64,000 bases of DNA, from assembly GCA_028015205.1 (NCBI GenBank), contig CM051514.1, forward strand, positions 38,332,150 to 38,396,149, written 5' to 3'. The notes beneath the pieces are model-generated. The model was not told the DNA's origin. It saw only the letters and a list, made by a program, of their open reading frames with translations, and searched no databases. Each line of letters begins with the position of its first letter. Positions within the stretch are counted from its first letter, which is position 1. Below, one piece after another: positions 11,444 through 22,077 of the stretch. The DNA is from Mytilisepta virgata. Lineage: Eukaryota; Mollusca; Bivalvia; Mytilida; Mytilidae. The position numbers and the translations under genes were made by a program.

Positions 11444-12391
11444 ATGCCAAAACGTAAAACAGCAAAAAAGGTGGTGGATAAGTCTAAGAAGCCGAGAGAG
11501 TCAGCTAAGATGGCCAGTAACGATGAGATCGTATGCCAACGAGAATCCCAGATGGAAGCAGTACCGGAGAATACAACAGGTACAGGACTAATTTTGTCAC
11601 CTGAGGAATATACACCCAATCCCATTATTCTGGTGAACGACTCCTTAGGCTCCTATGTGTCCGCAGGGGTTAGGGCAAAAATTAAAAATGGAGAATTTAT
11701 TGATTTAGGCGTTCTTTTAGATAGCTCTCCCCAAAATCAGACATTGTCATCATCAAAACTTGTCATAATTAATGGTGAACTCGTTGCCCAACCTTCAAAT
11801 AAGATAAAAATACTGGATATTGGTCAGTGGACAGATGCTTTTCTTATATTCCTTAGCATATTTTCTGAAAGTCACCCTGAGAAGGTACACCAGCTATTAA
11901 AATACATGCAGATAATACGCTTAGGGGCAACGAGATCAAGTGAAGGTTGGCGAAAATACGACGAACAGTTCCGCCTGAGAAAGGCTAGGAATCCGTCTAC
12001 TTCATGGGGTGAGGTTGATAGCGAATTGTGGCTATTATACATGCATCACAATACTTATCAACATCCGTTTTATAATACACGAATCAGCAATGTCGGCAGT
12101 GGGAAATGTTTTGATTATAACTACAGGGGTCACTGTACACGAGCACCGTGCACTTATATACATTCTTGCATAAAATGTAATAAATCTCACCCATCAGTTC
12201 AGTGTCCCACAAATAGCATGTCACTTCGAACACCTGTTAGTGCACCTCGTTTAAGAAATCCTTCTCCATTTAGAGTTTCCAGGCAACAATTTCAAGGCAG
12301 ACATCAGTACAGTCAACCTAGAGAGTTCGGACAAGGACCAAGACCAAGATTTAATCCAGCATTTATGGGATTTAGGAAATTCACCAATTAA
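11444..12391 (+). CDS. gag: Gag-like protein of the Ngaro-like element
   Basis: A 315-codon intact frame with a lysine-rich N-terminus (MPKRKTAKKVVDKSKK) and a C-terminal cysteine/histidine cluster. The cluster at about residues 224-256 reads C-x8-C-x4-C-x3-H immediately followed by C-x2-C-x3-H-x4-C (CIKCNKSHPSVQC), the paired zinc motif usual in Ngaro/DIRS gag proteins. The tail is rich in Arg, Gln and Pro, suited to RNA binding. It would package element RNA. The Met at 11444 is the first in frame after the A-run. The pol frame overlaps its 3' end in a different register. Confidence 0.8.
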   Translation: MPKRKTAKKVVDKSKKPRESAKMASNDEIVCQRESQMEAVPENTTGTGLILSPEEYTPNPIILVNDSLGSYVSAGVRAKIKNGEFIDLGVLLDSSPQNQTLSSSKLVIINGELVAQPSNKIKILDIGQWTDAFLIFLSIFSESHPEKVHQLLKYMQIIRLGATRSSEGWRKYDEQFRLRKARNPSTSWGEVDSELWLLYMHHNTYQHPFYNTRISNVGSGKCFDYNYRGHCTRAPCTYIHSCIKCNKSHPSVQCPTNSMSLRTPVSAPRLRNPSPFRVSRQQFQGRHQYSQPREFGQGPRPRFNPAFMGFRKFTN

Positions 12392-13988
12392 AATACAAGC
12401 TCTTGAAAGTCTTTTGTTGCATTATCACGATAAAAAGGCTGCTGAATTTTTGTTACAAGGGTTTAAAAAGGGTTTTTGTTTAGGATATTGAGGTCCAAGA
12501 TTACCAAGATCATGTAAAAACTTAGTGTCTGCAAAAATGTATCCGGCTGACGTTCAAGAAAAAATTGACAAAGAAATTAAACTGGGCAGGATTTTAGGTC
12601 CATTTTTGTCACCACCACTTTCTAATCTGATTACGTCCCCTATTGGGGTTGTCCGAAAATCAGATGGAGGCTGGCGCTTGATAACACACCTTTCATATCC
12701 TAATGGTAATAGTGTCAATGATTTCATTGATCCTGAGATTTGTTCTGTTCAGTATACCTCTTTTGATACTGCTATCGAAATGATAAGATCACTCGGAACT
12801 GATGTTTTATGCGCTAAAATGGACGTGAAAAGCGCTTTTCGGTTATTAAGAATAAACCCCTCTGATTTTCATTTACTTGGGTTTCAGTTTCAAGGAAAAT
12901 TCTACATTGATAAATGTTTGCCAATGGGCTGCTCAGTGTCTTGTGCCACCTTTGAAAAATTCTCTACTTTTGTGGAATGGGCGGTCAAACACCAAAGTGG
13001 TTTAACATCAATAGTCCATTATTTGGACGATTTCTTCTTTGCTGGAGCAGAGGACACATCTGATTGTATAACATTAATGGACACATTTCGTTCTATTTGT
13101 CATGATTTAGGGGTTCCATTGGCAGAGGAAAAAACTGTAGGTCCAACAACGTGTTTAGTATTTTTGGGGTTGGAAATAAACACTAAAGAAATGAAGGTAA
13201 AAATTCCACACGACAAAATCTCCAATCTCATGGCCACACTGAGATACTTTCTACAAAAAACAAAAGTCACTTTAAGGGAAATGCAGTCGTTAATCGGTTC
13301 ACTGAATTTTTGTACAAGGGCCGTTAGCTCATCTAGAGCCTTCAATAGAAGATTTTGTGACTCTACTATAAATGTAAAAAAGCCACATCACTTCATTCGA
13401 ATTACCGAATCTATCAGGGAGGATTTATCTATGTGGGTTAAATTTTTGGAGTCCTTCAATGGGGTTTGCTTATTTAAAGATATAGAGTGGTCTAGTAACG
13501 ACTCATTGGAGCTGTTCACAGATAGTTCAGGTAGTGAAGGTTTGGGTTGTGGTGCATATTTTCAGGGTCATTGGGTATACTTTCAGTGGCCAACGGAATG
13601 GACTATGTCTGACATTATAAAAAATTTGACATTTTTAGAGCTAGTACCTATCATTTTAGCAATGTGTATCTGGAGAAAACATTTCTCGAACAAGAAAATA
13701 TTATTCAGGACAGATAACAACGCCTTGGTATCTGTCATAAACAAACAAACTTCAAAAAGCAAAAATGTTATGGTCTTAATACGAGCGTTAGTATTGTTTT
13801 CCATGTCGTATAATTTTCAATACAAATCTTGTCATATTTTTGGATATTTGAATAATATCGCTGATTCTATTTCTCGAAAGCAATGGAGAAAGTTCAGACG
13901 TTTGGCACCACAAGCAGACATGTTACCAGCAGTTGTTCCACACGAGTTTCACTCGCTGCTCTCAGGGGTGAAACTAGCAGATTGTTAA
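12360..13988 (+). CDS. pol: Reverse transcriptase/RNase H of the Ngaro-like element
   Basis: The clean frame runs from Met 12525 to 13988 (487 codons). Conserved sequence continues upstream in the same register to about 12360 but is interrupted by TGA at 12489-12491, and it overlaps the end of gag in another frame. RT motifs: GGWRLITHLSYPNG, KMDVKSAFRLLRINP (catalytic Asp), LPMGCSVSCATFEKF and VHYLDDFFFAG (YLDD). RNase H follows from about residue 328, with ELFTDSSGSEGLGCGAYF, an FLELVPIILA helix, RTDNNALV and a C-terminal NNIADSISR. Without the TGA it would be read as a gag-overlapping or frameshifted product; the stop may be a real mutation or an assembly error. Confidence 0.85.
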
Positions 13989-14870
13989 ATTCGTCAATTT
14001 CTACAAATACAAGAGGAACCTATAATACAGGGCTAGACGCCTTTTCGAATTTCTTAGAACTTCACAACTTTATCCAAATTTGGCCCCCTCCTCTTTGCCA
14101 TGTAACACAATTATGGCATACCTATCTCTCACTGGTAAATCAGCTAGTACAACAAGAACATATTTGGCGGCAGTGGGATTTAAATGTAAGCTTTTAGGTT
14201 ACAAAGACATTACTTCTAATTTTATGGTTCAAAAAATGCTAGAAGGGATGAAAAGATTAAAAACGACAAAGGATACTAGACTTCCTATTACAATTGATTT
14301 ACTAAAAAACATTATTAAATCCTTGCCAGCTATCTGCACCTCGCATTACGAGACAGTGTTGTTTAGAGCCGCCTTTTGTTTGGCATTCTTTGGGTTTTTG
14401 CGTGTTGGAGAGTTGACAGTAGGCAATGAAAGAGATACAAGTCGCGTCTTTCATGCAAATCATATAAATATAGTGGAAAACAAACACCATATTAAACTTA
14501 CAATCCCCTTTTCAAAAACGGATCAGTTAGGCATTGGTAAAACAATAATTATACCAGAAACAGGTTGTCAAGTGTGCCCTTTACTTAATGTACGAAACTA
14601 TCTTCAGAACAGGCCAGACATACAAGGCCCATTTTTTGTCATTTTGGAGGTAAACCACTAACAAGATACCAATTTACGGCAGTTTTGTCTAAAGTGTTGA
14701 CATTTCTAGGAGTCAATACTAAGTTATACAAATCGCATTCATTTCGCATAGGAGCAGCAAGTTTTTACCATCTTAAAGGTGAATCCGAGGAACATATAAA
14801 AATTATGGGCAGATGGAAATCTCGGGCTTTTCAGACCTACATAAGAATTCCTGGACATAAACTGGTATAA
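13883..14870 (+). pseudogene. Tyrosine recombinase of the Ngaro-like element, two frameshifts
   Basis: The first segment (13883 to about 14075) overlaps the pol end in another frame. The frame shifts at a C-rich run near 14080 and again at a T-run near 14635. The parts still align to a tyrosine recombinase: N-terminal helices with SASTTRTYLAAVGFK, then FLRVGELT (first catalytic Arg), then HSFRIGAASFYH (H-x-x-R) and MGRWKSRAFQTYIR (W and nucleophilic Tyr), ending with TAA at 14868-14870. The catalytic set R...H-x-x-R...W...Y is complete. The enzyme would join circular element DNA to the chromosome. Both breaks are single-base slips in homopolymer contexts, so sequencing error is a real alternative to mutation. 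Confidence 0.85.
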
Positions 14871-14899
14871 ACCTTAAATTACTTAACAAATCCTAAAGT

Positions 14900-15525
14900 A
14901 CGTTTTAAGTATTTTAGGTACGCCTGTTTGTATATGGATTATTGGTTCCTCCATCATAAAGAGAGCTTTTATTGCTGCACGCTCCAGACCTGAAGGTATC
15001 CATTTGGGTTTAAAAGAAAGTATCAATGCGGACATATTTTGGCAAGGGAAAGGTGGAATGAGGTGGCACGAGATGGTTAGAAAAGTGAAGCATTTGATGA
15101 GTATTGCTGATCTACCAGATATTCTTTTGATTCATTGTGGTGGAAACGATTTGGAATGCATTTCACCAAAGACATTACGGGAAAAAATTACACAAGATTT
15201 AAGTGTTATCAATAAATTACTTCCTTCTACAAAAATCGTATGGTCTCAGATTTTGCCTCGTCCATTGTGGAAAATTAACAAACGTATGGACCTAAACAGA
15301 TCTAGGGCAAGAGTTAATAGTTATGTTGCTAAGGTAGTAGTCAACAATTTAAATGGTGGATACATAAAATATCCCGATATTTCAATTAATAGAGCAGAAC
15401 AGTTTCTGAGTGATAATGTACATCTTTCAGACTTGGGCACTAATATCTTCTTAAACATTATAAGTGGGGGAATTGAATCCATTACTCGAGGGTTGCAACG
15501 TGTATATCCAGACATGTATTTTTGA
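14900..15525 (+). CDS. SGNH/GDSL-type hydrolase of the Ngaro-like element
   Basis: The frame is open from just after the recombinase stop to TGA at 15523-15525, with no obvious ATG at the start; 15004 is an internal TTG, so the true N-terminus lies upstream. Block I is IWIIGSSIIKRA at about 14935 (nucleophile Ser), block III is LIHCGGNDLE (Gly and Asn of the oxyanion hole) and block V is DNVHLSDLGTN (D-x-x-H). All four SGNH residues are present, so the fold and chemistry (ester hydrolysis) look intact. SGNH domains are a known accessory of Ngaro-group elements; their role in the life cycle is unknown. It may be expressed by readthrough or splicing. Confidence 0.8.
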
Positions 15526-15636
15526 TTTTTTGTCAAATGTTTTAGTTTTGGCCACGGATTTTTGTTGTAGGCGCTTATTTGGCTACCCCACCTTTGGCGG
15601 TGAACAGTTAACAGGGTTTCTGTTATCTGTTCATTT

Positions 15637-16061
15637 GGCACAGGTAGCCTTACGCGCACCAATTTGACATTTTGTACGTTCCATCGCTGCTCACAGGGTG
15701 GAATGAAATAACAAATTTCGAACAGTTAAATTTCATTTAGTGGACATTTTCAGTTATAATTCATTCCACCGCTGCTCACAGGGTGGATTGAATGAAACTT
15801 TTCCCATTGGACATTTTGATTATAATTCAGTCCACCGCTGATCTCAGGGTGGATTGATAAACAGCTTTTACATTGAACAGTTTAATTTTAATTCGATCCA
15901 CCGCTGCTCTCAGGGTGGCTTGAATTGGATTATTGTTAATTGATTTTGTTTTATCATTTGTATTGTACATTTGCCGTGGCCAAAATAAATGCCAATTTAA
16001 ATATATTAATAAATATATAAATATAGTTCATATTTGTTTGGTTTATATTAGTCTGCAATAA
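15637..16061 (+). repeat. Split direct repeat B1 with four hairpin units
   Basis: 425 bp from GGCACAGGTAGCC to CTGCAATAA, directly abutting A2. It holds four spaced copies of a hairpin-prone motif TCCACCGCTGCTCACAGGGT followed by GGA (variants near 15681, 15767, 15830 and 15896). Confidence 0.9.
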
Positions 16062-16312
16062 CTGAATTTATTTTATGAATGTAAAATAAATTGCATTATT
16101 GCAGCGCGGGAGGTGTGGTTTTTTCTGTATTTTGATTGGCTTGTGAAGCACATGTAAATTATAAAGGTATTTTTGTCGGCCAGCAGCAGCATTGCTGATC
16201 ATTGCGGTAAATTGCTTGGCCGGGATAAGTTCGCCTTTCATGTAAGTGTATTAATTTTACTTTTTGCTAATTATTGAATAGCTCTTGAATTTGTTGAATT
16301 TTGTTGTCTTAA
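16062..16312 (+). repeat. Split direct repeat A2
   Basis: 251 bp matching A1, without visible mismatch, starting CTGAATTTATTTTATGAATG. Flanked left by B1 with no gap and right by a 252-bp spacer unique to this position. Confidence 0.9.
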
Positions 16313-16564
16313 CCCACCCTCCCGATTACCCAATCATATTGCTTTTTATATCATTTGCATGCGTAGTGTATTTAGTTTTCATGTAGTTTTTGTTTTGAAT
16401 AGATACTGCTGTTGTTTAGATTTATAATTGTAGATTGGTGTAAAAGTTAGAATCCTACGCCTGATGTATTAATCTGACACAGCAATCATTTGGTGGATAT
16501 CAGAGGATCAGTTCACGATATTATCAAATTCTGACAAGACAATATACTCGTCACGGCAAATTAC

Positions 16565-16989
16565 GGCACAGGTAGCCTTACGCGCACCAATTTGACATTT
16601 TGTACGTTCCATCGCTGCTCACAGGGTGGAATGAAATAATAAATTTCGAACAGTTAAATTTCATTTAGTGGACATTTTCAGTTATAATTCATTCCACCGC
16701 TGCTCACAGGGTGGATTGAATGAAACTTTTCCCATTGGACATTTTGATTATAATTCAGTCCACCGCTGATCTCAGGGTGGATTGATAAACAGCTTTTACA
16801 TTGAACAGTTTAATTTTAATTCGATCCACCGCTGCTCTCAGGGTGGCTTGAATTGGATTATTGTTAATTGATTTTGTTTTATCATTTGTATTGTACATTT
16901 GCCGTGGCCAAAATAAATGCCAATTTAAATATATTAATAAATATATAAATATAGTTCATATTTGTTTGGTTTATATTAGTCTGCAATAA
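16565..16989 (+). repeat. Split direct repeat B2, right terminus
   Basis: 425 bp, same as B1 except one base I could find. Marks the right end of the Ngaro-like element; the next bases (TATTATCAT) belong to the host sequence. Confidence 0.9.
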
Positions 16990-17339
16990 TATTATCATAT
17001 CAATTTAGGTTAGTATTCCATAGCTAGTTATAATTAGATTAAAATAACATGGAAAGGTTAATAGATGTTAATTAAATTTAAAATATAATTTTACAGTTCA
17101 GTTGAATAAATTTCCCATTAAACAAATAACATACGTAAATAAATATTTGTGTTTATGAAAAAAGTTTAATGAGGCCGTTTAATTAAACTGGCTTCCATTT
17201 CCTGCTTTTATCATATTTATTTATTTTAAAATAAAAGAAAATTTCAATTATAGTTCACTGCTATTCATATCTGACACAAAATGTTATTAATTCGTTTCGT
17301 TATATTCCGTTCGTATCTTACATACATAATTAATAGAAA

Positions 17340-17430
17340 TCGTGCATCGTGTAACGTGCATCGTGTGGTTTGCGTGTAACGTGCGAATCATGTGGGTGTA
17401 ACGTGTGAATCGTGTGAGTGTGGTTTGGTG
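17340..17430. repeat. CGTG-rich minisatellite array, right
   Basis: Same unit type and orientation as 8931-9100 (CGTGTAACGTGCGAATCATG and similar). The start of the open frame 17418-17648 falls in this array; only the part after 17448 is gypsy coding. Confidence 0.7.
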
Positions 17431-17447
17431 CGTTACACGCTCAACCA

Positions 17448-18410
17448 TCTGTACATGATGCTGTTACAGCGGGACATTTAGGCGTTAACAAAACATTAAG
17501 TAGAATTCGAGAACGATTTAACTGGCCAGGAATAGGAGATAGCGTTAAGGACTGGTGTCGAAAATGTGAACAATGTTCGAGACGGAAAAGGCCATTAAAA
17601 GCACCTAATATGCGAATTTACAACGAACGTATTACAATAGACATATAAGGACCTATACCTGTTACTGAAAAGGGTAATAACGGGGACTATTTCACTAAAT
17701 AGATAAAGGCCTACGCAATACCGGATCAAGAAGCTCCGACAATTGCCCGTGTATTGGTACAGCAGTACATAAGTCGTTTCGGGGTACCAACGGAAATTCA
17801 TACCGACCAAGATCGTCAGTTTGAGGCCAGACGTTTCTCCGAAATGTGGAAATTGCTCTGAATTGGAAAGACTCGCACTACTGTGTTACATCCACAATCT
17901 GATTGAATGGTTGAACGTTTTAATTCCAAAATCGAAACAATGCTCGCGACCTTCGTTGAGAAAGATCAGAAGAATTGGGATGAAGTTTTTACCATTGTTA
18001 CTTATGGCGTATCGACCCGCGGAACATGAGTCTACGATGATGTCACCAAACACGATGATGCTGGCGCGGGAAGTCCGACTTCCGATTGATATTTTATACG
18101 GAAATGTGCCGGACAATGTTCCTGAATATGTATCTCACATTCGCGCACAATTAGACAATGTATATGAACTTGCTCGTAAGCACATCAAAACCGCAAGTGA
18201 GAAACAAAAGTGGTATTATTATTATTTTAACACGTACAAACGCGGTGATGCCGTGTGGTTACATGATCCGAAGAGACTTATCGGGATAAGTTCGAAATTA
18301 AAATCGAACTGGGATTTACCATATTTGATATTAGACTGTTTGATTTGTTGTACCATATTCAGAAATCGCGTGAACACAAACCTAGGGTTATTCATTATAA
18401 TATACTGACG
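17448..18410 (+). pseudogene. Ty3/gypsy integrase, multiply broken
   Basis: Resumes the gypsy frame interrupted at 8915. The zinc-binding HHCC domain is visible (TAGHLGVNKTLSRIRERFNW, then WCRKCEQCSRRK). The DDE core is recognisable through stops and shifts: the first Asp region near 17640 (ITIDI), HTDQ near 17805 and MVERFN near 17910. In-frame stops occur at 17646, 17699 and later. The C-terminal part (open frame 17821-18408) retains LPLLLMAYRPAEHESTMMSP and LPIDILYG, typical of gypsy integrase tails. It once inserted the element into the genome; now dead. Confidence 0.85.
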
Positions 18411-18542
18411 CCATTTTATGGTGAATATGAGCACTGGTTATGTCGTGACAATACGGAAGTACTGAATGTGCCGAGTTGCCAGATGACAATAATACTGAGA
18501 GTTTACTGAGTAGGCAGTTTAGGTTTGAGTTTTGATAAAGAA

Positions 18543-18895
18543 TGTTGAATATTATTTTCTGTGTACATGTAATTCTTTTGTGAAAAACCTATGGAATATA
18601 TGTCTCTTGAATTATATATTTGTAAATAAACTTGTAAATACTGATCAGGATTATTAATTAACTGCAATTCAGTTAATGTGAATTAAGATACTCCGTCATG
18701 TCACTTTGCATCCGTTGCTCCCGGTCACGTTACAGTATACATAGAGGAGCATATTAGCTGTTGCTCATTCTTTCATTCAGTCAGTCGGTCTTGTGTTGGG
18801 TCATGCTTTAGTTAATTAGCTTGTTTGGATTGTAAATTGTTGCTGTTGCAGCTGTTATAATAAAAGAAAATACTATACGATCACAACTTATAACA
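18543..18895 (+). repeat. Probable 3' LTR of the gypsy element
   Basis: 353 bp begins TGTTGAATATT and ends CTTATAACA, the TG...CA form expected of LTRs, and follows the integrase end after a purine-rich stretch (GATAAAGAA). An AATAAA lies at 18859-18864. No matching 5' LTR was found in the window because the 5' half of the element is missing, so the boundaries rest on sequence form alone. Confidence 0.4.
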
Positions 18896-18934
18896 ATTGG
18901 GCAAAATCTTACAATGCATATGAATTTAGTAAAA

Positions 18935-19355
18935 CTACCCCGCTTTCATTCAGAAAACAGTTCGTAAATACTTTGGAAACGCAGTATATTTTCTTCCTTT
19001 TTACTTAATGTAAAATAGTGTAGAGACCAATTACCAACTACAGTTGTGAAATTCAAAGAAATATAATTGGATTATTATTAGTAAAATCAACTTTTAAATA
19101 AGTGAAATAAACATAACTTACCAAAGTTTTACATTCTAAATCGTTCCTTGAATATCAGATAACGTATCCCCAAACCAATAAATATGTATAACAGTCCTGA
19201 TATGTGAAATCGATAAAGTTAGATAATACTTGAACACTTTAGTTTTTTTTTAAACAACAGATCATGTACACCTTATCTTTTTAATGTTTGCCTTTATACA
19301 ACATTTTTTCGTTGATATATTGTTAAATTAAATATCATTTTCCAATACAAAATGA
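18935..19355. repeat. Segmental duplicate Y1 (partner at 41205-41625)
   Basis: Same-orientation match to 41205-41625. Shared blocks include AATGTAAAATAGTGTAGAGAC, AATTACCAA, GTGAAATAAA and TTGATATATTGTTA. On the minus strand both copies preserve a splice-donor-like CTTTG/GTAAGTT, so this may be a duplicated first exon and promoter region; that is inference. Confidence 0.65.
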
Positions 19356-20465
19356 CGAGAAATGAAAAAAAAAATTTAATCTGTTTTTCCGAACAGGTAT
19401 ATTGGTTTTGTTAAATGCTTACGATGGATCTTTGACGCCGCGCATGTTAAATATATAAAAAGGATATGGATAATATCAGTGGAGGTCAGTGGTTTCGGTA
19501 GGAAAACTGTCGATCATCACCACAAATTGTTCTCGAAATCACATTTAGTGTGGATATAATACGTATGAAAGTATGTATCGATAAATCATCATATAAAAAT
19601 TGTTTACGTTCAGGCTACAGAAGTTCACACAAATGAACATCTATCAAGAAACCACGTGAAGCTAGTCCTTGATCGATCTATCGTCAAATAGCCTGTTTTA
19701 TAATCGGCTGGGACCGTGCAACGTCTGAAAGTACTTCATATGTACAAAACTGGGATATATTGCAAACAATGTTTTCGAATTTCAAATTAATTTTGTCACA
19801 GACATGTATGTTTCACTTCAATAATCCTTCCCAATTTTCTCTTCCTCTTCACCTTGACACCTTTTAGAAGGTAAAATGAAATAGATGACATAAAGTCATC
19901 ATTTATACCTAACAATTATTGTTACTTGGTATTTAGGAAATATCTCTTAAAACAATAGTCTATACTCTAATTGAAGAGAAACATAGTTATAAAACTGACT
20001 CATAAAAGGTTTTCCTTGCAGAAAAAAATGTTTTAATCGTAAAAGACCGATTGGTTCTATTCTTGTCAGAATCTGCATTTTTGTAGAAGGAATATGCTTG
20101 GACTTTTCATGGTCCAAGCCCATTCTAAAACAGATTGTTTGACGTCAGAGGAATCTCGAACAAATATGAAGCCCACGGCAAATGTCCCACATCAGAACAT
20201 TTTCAAGACGTGATTGTGGCATCGAACATTTGCCGAAATATGCATACTATAGTTCAGTGCATATAAAATGTTATCATACGAAGTTTTATTTACCATTTAT
20301 GTTCAAATTACTACACACAAAGTAGGAAACTATTAACACAATCAATTTTCTTATTGATAAGACTTTTATTTTCTGTAGTAAAAAATTTAACGCCATATTC
20401 AAGGTATTCCTATGCTTACTCCAAAATAGAGAAGATGGGTCTAACACTGGGTCATTTTAAGTTTT
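19356..20465. other. No recognisable gene
   Basis: AT-rich non-coding DNA. The only structure seen is a small hairpin at about 20096-20119 (GCTTGGAC / GTCCAAGC). Confidence 0.5.
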
Positions 20466-20467
20466 AA

Positions 20468-20760
20468 CATTGTTATCCCCGCGCCCCATCGAATCACGGA
20501 GATTATGTTTTGCTGTTCGGCGTACGTACGTAAGTACGTTAGTAATGTCCAGGATAATCTCAGTAACCACCGGATGTAGAAAGATGAAATTTCGGTCGTT
20601 TATTGCACTGTGTGTGTGGGACTGTGCCAAAGATTTCGGAATTTGAAAAGCGCCCCTGCATGTGGGCTGGGCTACAACGTGAGCTTAAGGGTACATTATT
20701 CCTTTGTCACACAACTCCTCTCAGGTTATTAGGAATACGAAACTGACAAATTTTTTATGA
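20468..20760. repeat. Dispersed-repeat fragment beginning TTATCCCCGC
   Basis: Starts TTATCCCCGCGCCCC and has an unusually GC-rich, CGTACGTACGTAAGTACG-containing stretch in AT-rich surroundings. The start resembles the reverse complement of the end of the repeat at 27105-27610 (GCGGGGATAATAA), suggesting a shared family. Confidence 0.4.
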
Positions 20761-21859
20761 CCGTTTTTAATTTATTTCTACCTCTTGTTATCAAACAGTG
20801 ATAGAGTCATAATGTCAAAATTAATATAGACATCTTTTATCTATTGAATAACAACAAGATATTTTGTCAGCAATGAATAAATTAAAAAACAATTATAACA
20901 ACATAAATAATAGTCTTTTTAATTAAGATTGAAACAAACATAAAGCAATGTAAGTTCACCACAATTTTTTTCTCTCACTATAGTCAAGATGAAGAAGGAT
21001 TGCAGCATGACAGAAGTTGTCGCAAAACTGCCTGTCACTGCATTCCTTGCTGAAAGTCTATCAACAACTGTACCTAGTTTTCACTGAAAACTTGCAGCTA
21101 TCGTGAAGAAGATAGAATCCTCCTCGCCCATTTTCTAAAACTTTTATTTGGACTGGTGCATTAGCCATGTTAATTTAACAGTGAAAAGAATTATTCAACA
21201 AGAATATATATAGGAATATTTTCTTTAATATAATCATTTGTTTTATGGGTCTTCACAGCAAATTAAGTGCCTCCATTATTCTTTGTTTTTTTTATTATTT
21301 TCCAGCAAAAACACTTTGATTATCCTTTGATTGTCCATTCGTTTAATATTATGAAACTACTAAGTAAACAGAAAATTACAAATTATGTCACATAATAATT
21401 TCGAACAATTGTTTTTAATAAATATAATATATAATTAACATTTATAAAAACCATGTTCAACTTCATTAATTTACATTCAATTAACAATTCATCTTGAGAA
21501 ATTTATTATAATATGCAATTATAATTTTCATTATTTATTAATTATTTCACATTGATTAGTATAAACATTTAACTTCTATTTTGTTATAGATTTATTGATT
21601 ATTCATCAAAACTTTCTTTTTTGACTTAAAAAATTTAAAACAAATTACCTTATCTGTACACATTTTAAATACAGACTATATCCAATAAACCACTCAGGTA
21701 AGAACATAACAATGTTGGCTAGATGGGAATAGAAATTTTAAAATTTTAGCTAAGTGGGAAGACACCATTCAAATTGTTGGGCTTGATCTTAGTCATGTTA
21801 TAAAAGTATTTGTAATTGAAAGTGAATCATTCGTTGAATACCTATGGTGAAGGAGTGAT
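20761..21859. other. AT-rich 3' flank, no gene seen
   Basis: Very AT-rich sequence downstream of the first CUB gene's stop. No domain, RNA gene or repeat copy recognised. Confidence 0.45.
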
Positions 21860-21865
21860 TTTATT
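21860..21865 (-). terminator. Candidate poly(A) signal of the complete CUB gene
   Basis: AATAAA on the minus strand, 28 bases after the TAA stop at 21893-21895. Position fits a very short 3' UTR, but the region is AT-rich so chance is possible. Confidence 0.35.
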
Positions 21866-21892
21866 CAGAGATTTCTTTTTCCTGGATTTCAG

Positions 21893-22077
21893 TTACTTGC
21901 ATTGATTCTGTTTAGGAACTTCTATTTCTACATTTTTTTTTCTAAACAGTTTTTGGATGTCAACTCTAAATATACATAATAATACAATTATTGCGACAAT
22001 AAAACAAATAGTCACCACAATCACAACAATAATGCCATCTGATAGTTCGCCAGACGAACGTGCACCATCCGCATGAC
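21893..22077 (-). CDS. CUB gene 1, exon 7: membrane helix and tail
   Basis: 185 bases after a TTGGTAG acceptor, phase 1, to TAA. A short Ser/Gly linker precedes a 22-residue hydrophobic helix (IIVVIVVTICFIVAIIVLLC) and a Lys-rich tail. It joins exon 6 in frame, with no stalk exons found between, unlike the paralogue. Confidence 0.8.

Larger units (their letters stand above)
10011..16989 (+). mobile_element. Ngaro-like (DIRS-order) tyrosine-recombinase retrotransposon
   Basis: A 6979-bp element with split direct repeats in the diagnostic order A1 (10011-10261), internal region, B1 (15637-16061), A2 (16062-16312), 252-bp spacer, B2 (16565-16989). A1 and A2 are both 251 bp and look identical; B1 and B2 are both 425 bp and I found one difference (C/T near 15713/16641). 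The internal region encodes, in order, gag, RT/RNase H, tyrosine recombinase and an SGNH hydrolase, the gene set of Ngaro-group elements. No target-site duplication is expected or seen. Such elements copy RNA to DNA, circularise through the split repeats and integrate with the recombinase rather than a DDE integrase. Repeat identity implies a recent insertion. Confidence 0.9.
8916..17447. mobile_element. Short-TIR element with CGTG-rich arrays, hosting nested insertions
   Basis: TGGTTGAACGTGTAA (8916-8930) is mirrored by TTACACGCTCAACCA (17433-17447), a 15-bp inverted repeat with one mismatch, placed exactly where gypsy coding stops and restarts. Inside each end lies an array of CGTGTAACGTGTGAATCGTG-type units (about 8931-9100 and 17340-17430). 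Removing the nested MITE and the Ngaro-like element leaves under 1 kb with no coding capacity, so it looks like a non-autonomous DNA transposon. Superfamily unknown. A target-site duplication is not clear. Confidence 0.4.

Noticed and set aside
15321..15667. Minus-strand and alternate-frame open frames over the SGNH region
   Set aside because: Shadows of the SGNH hydrolase frame and of the B1 repeat edge.
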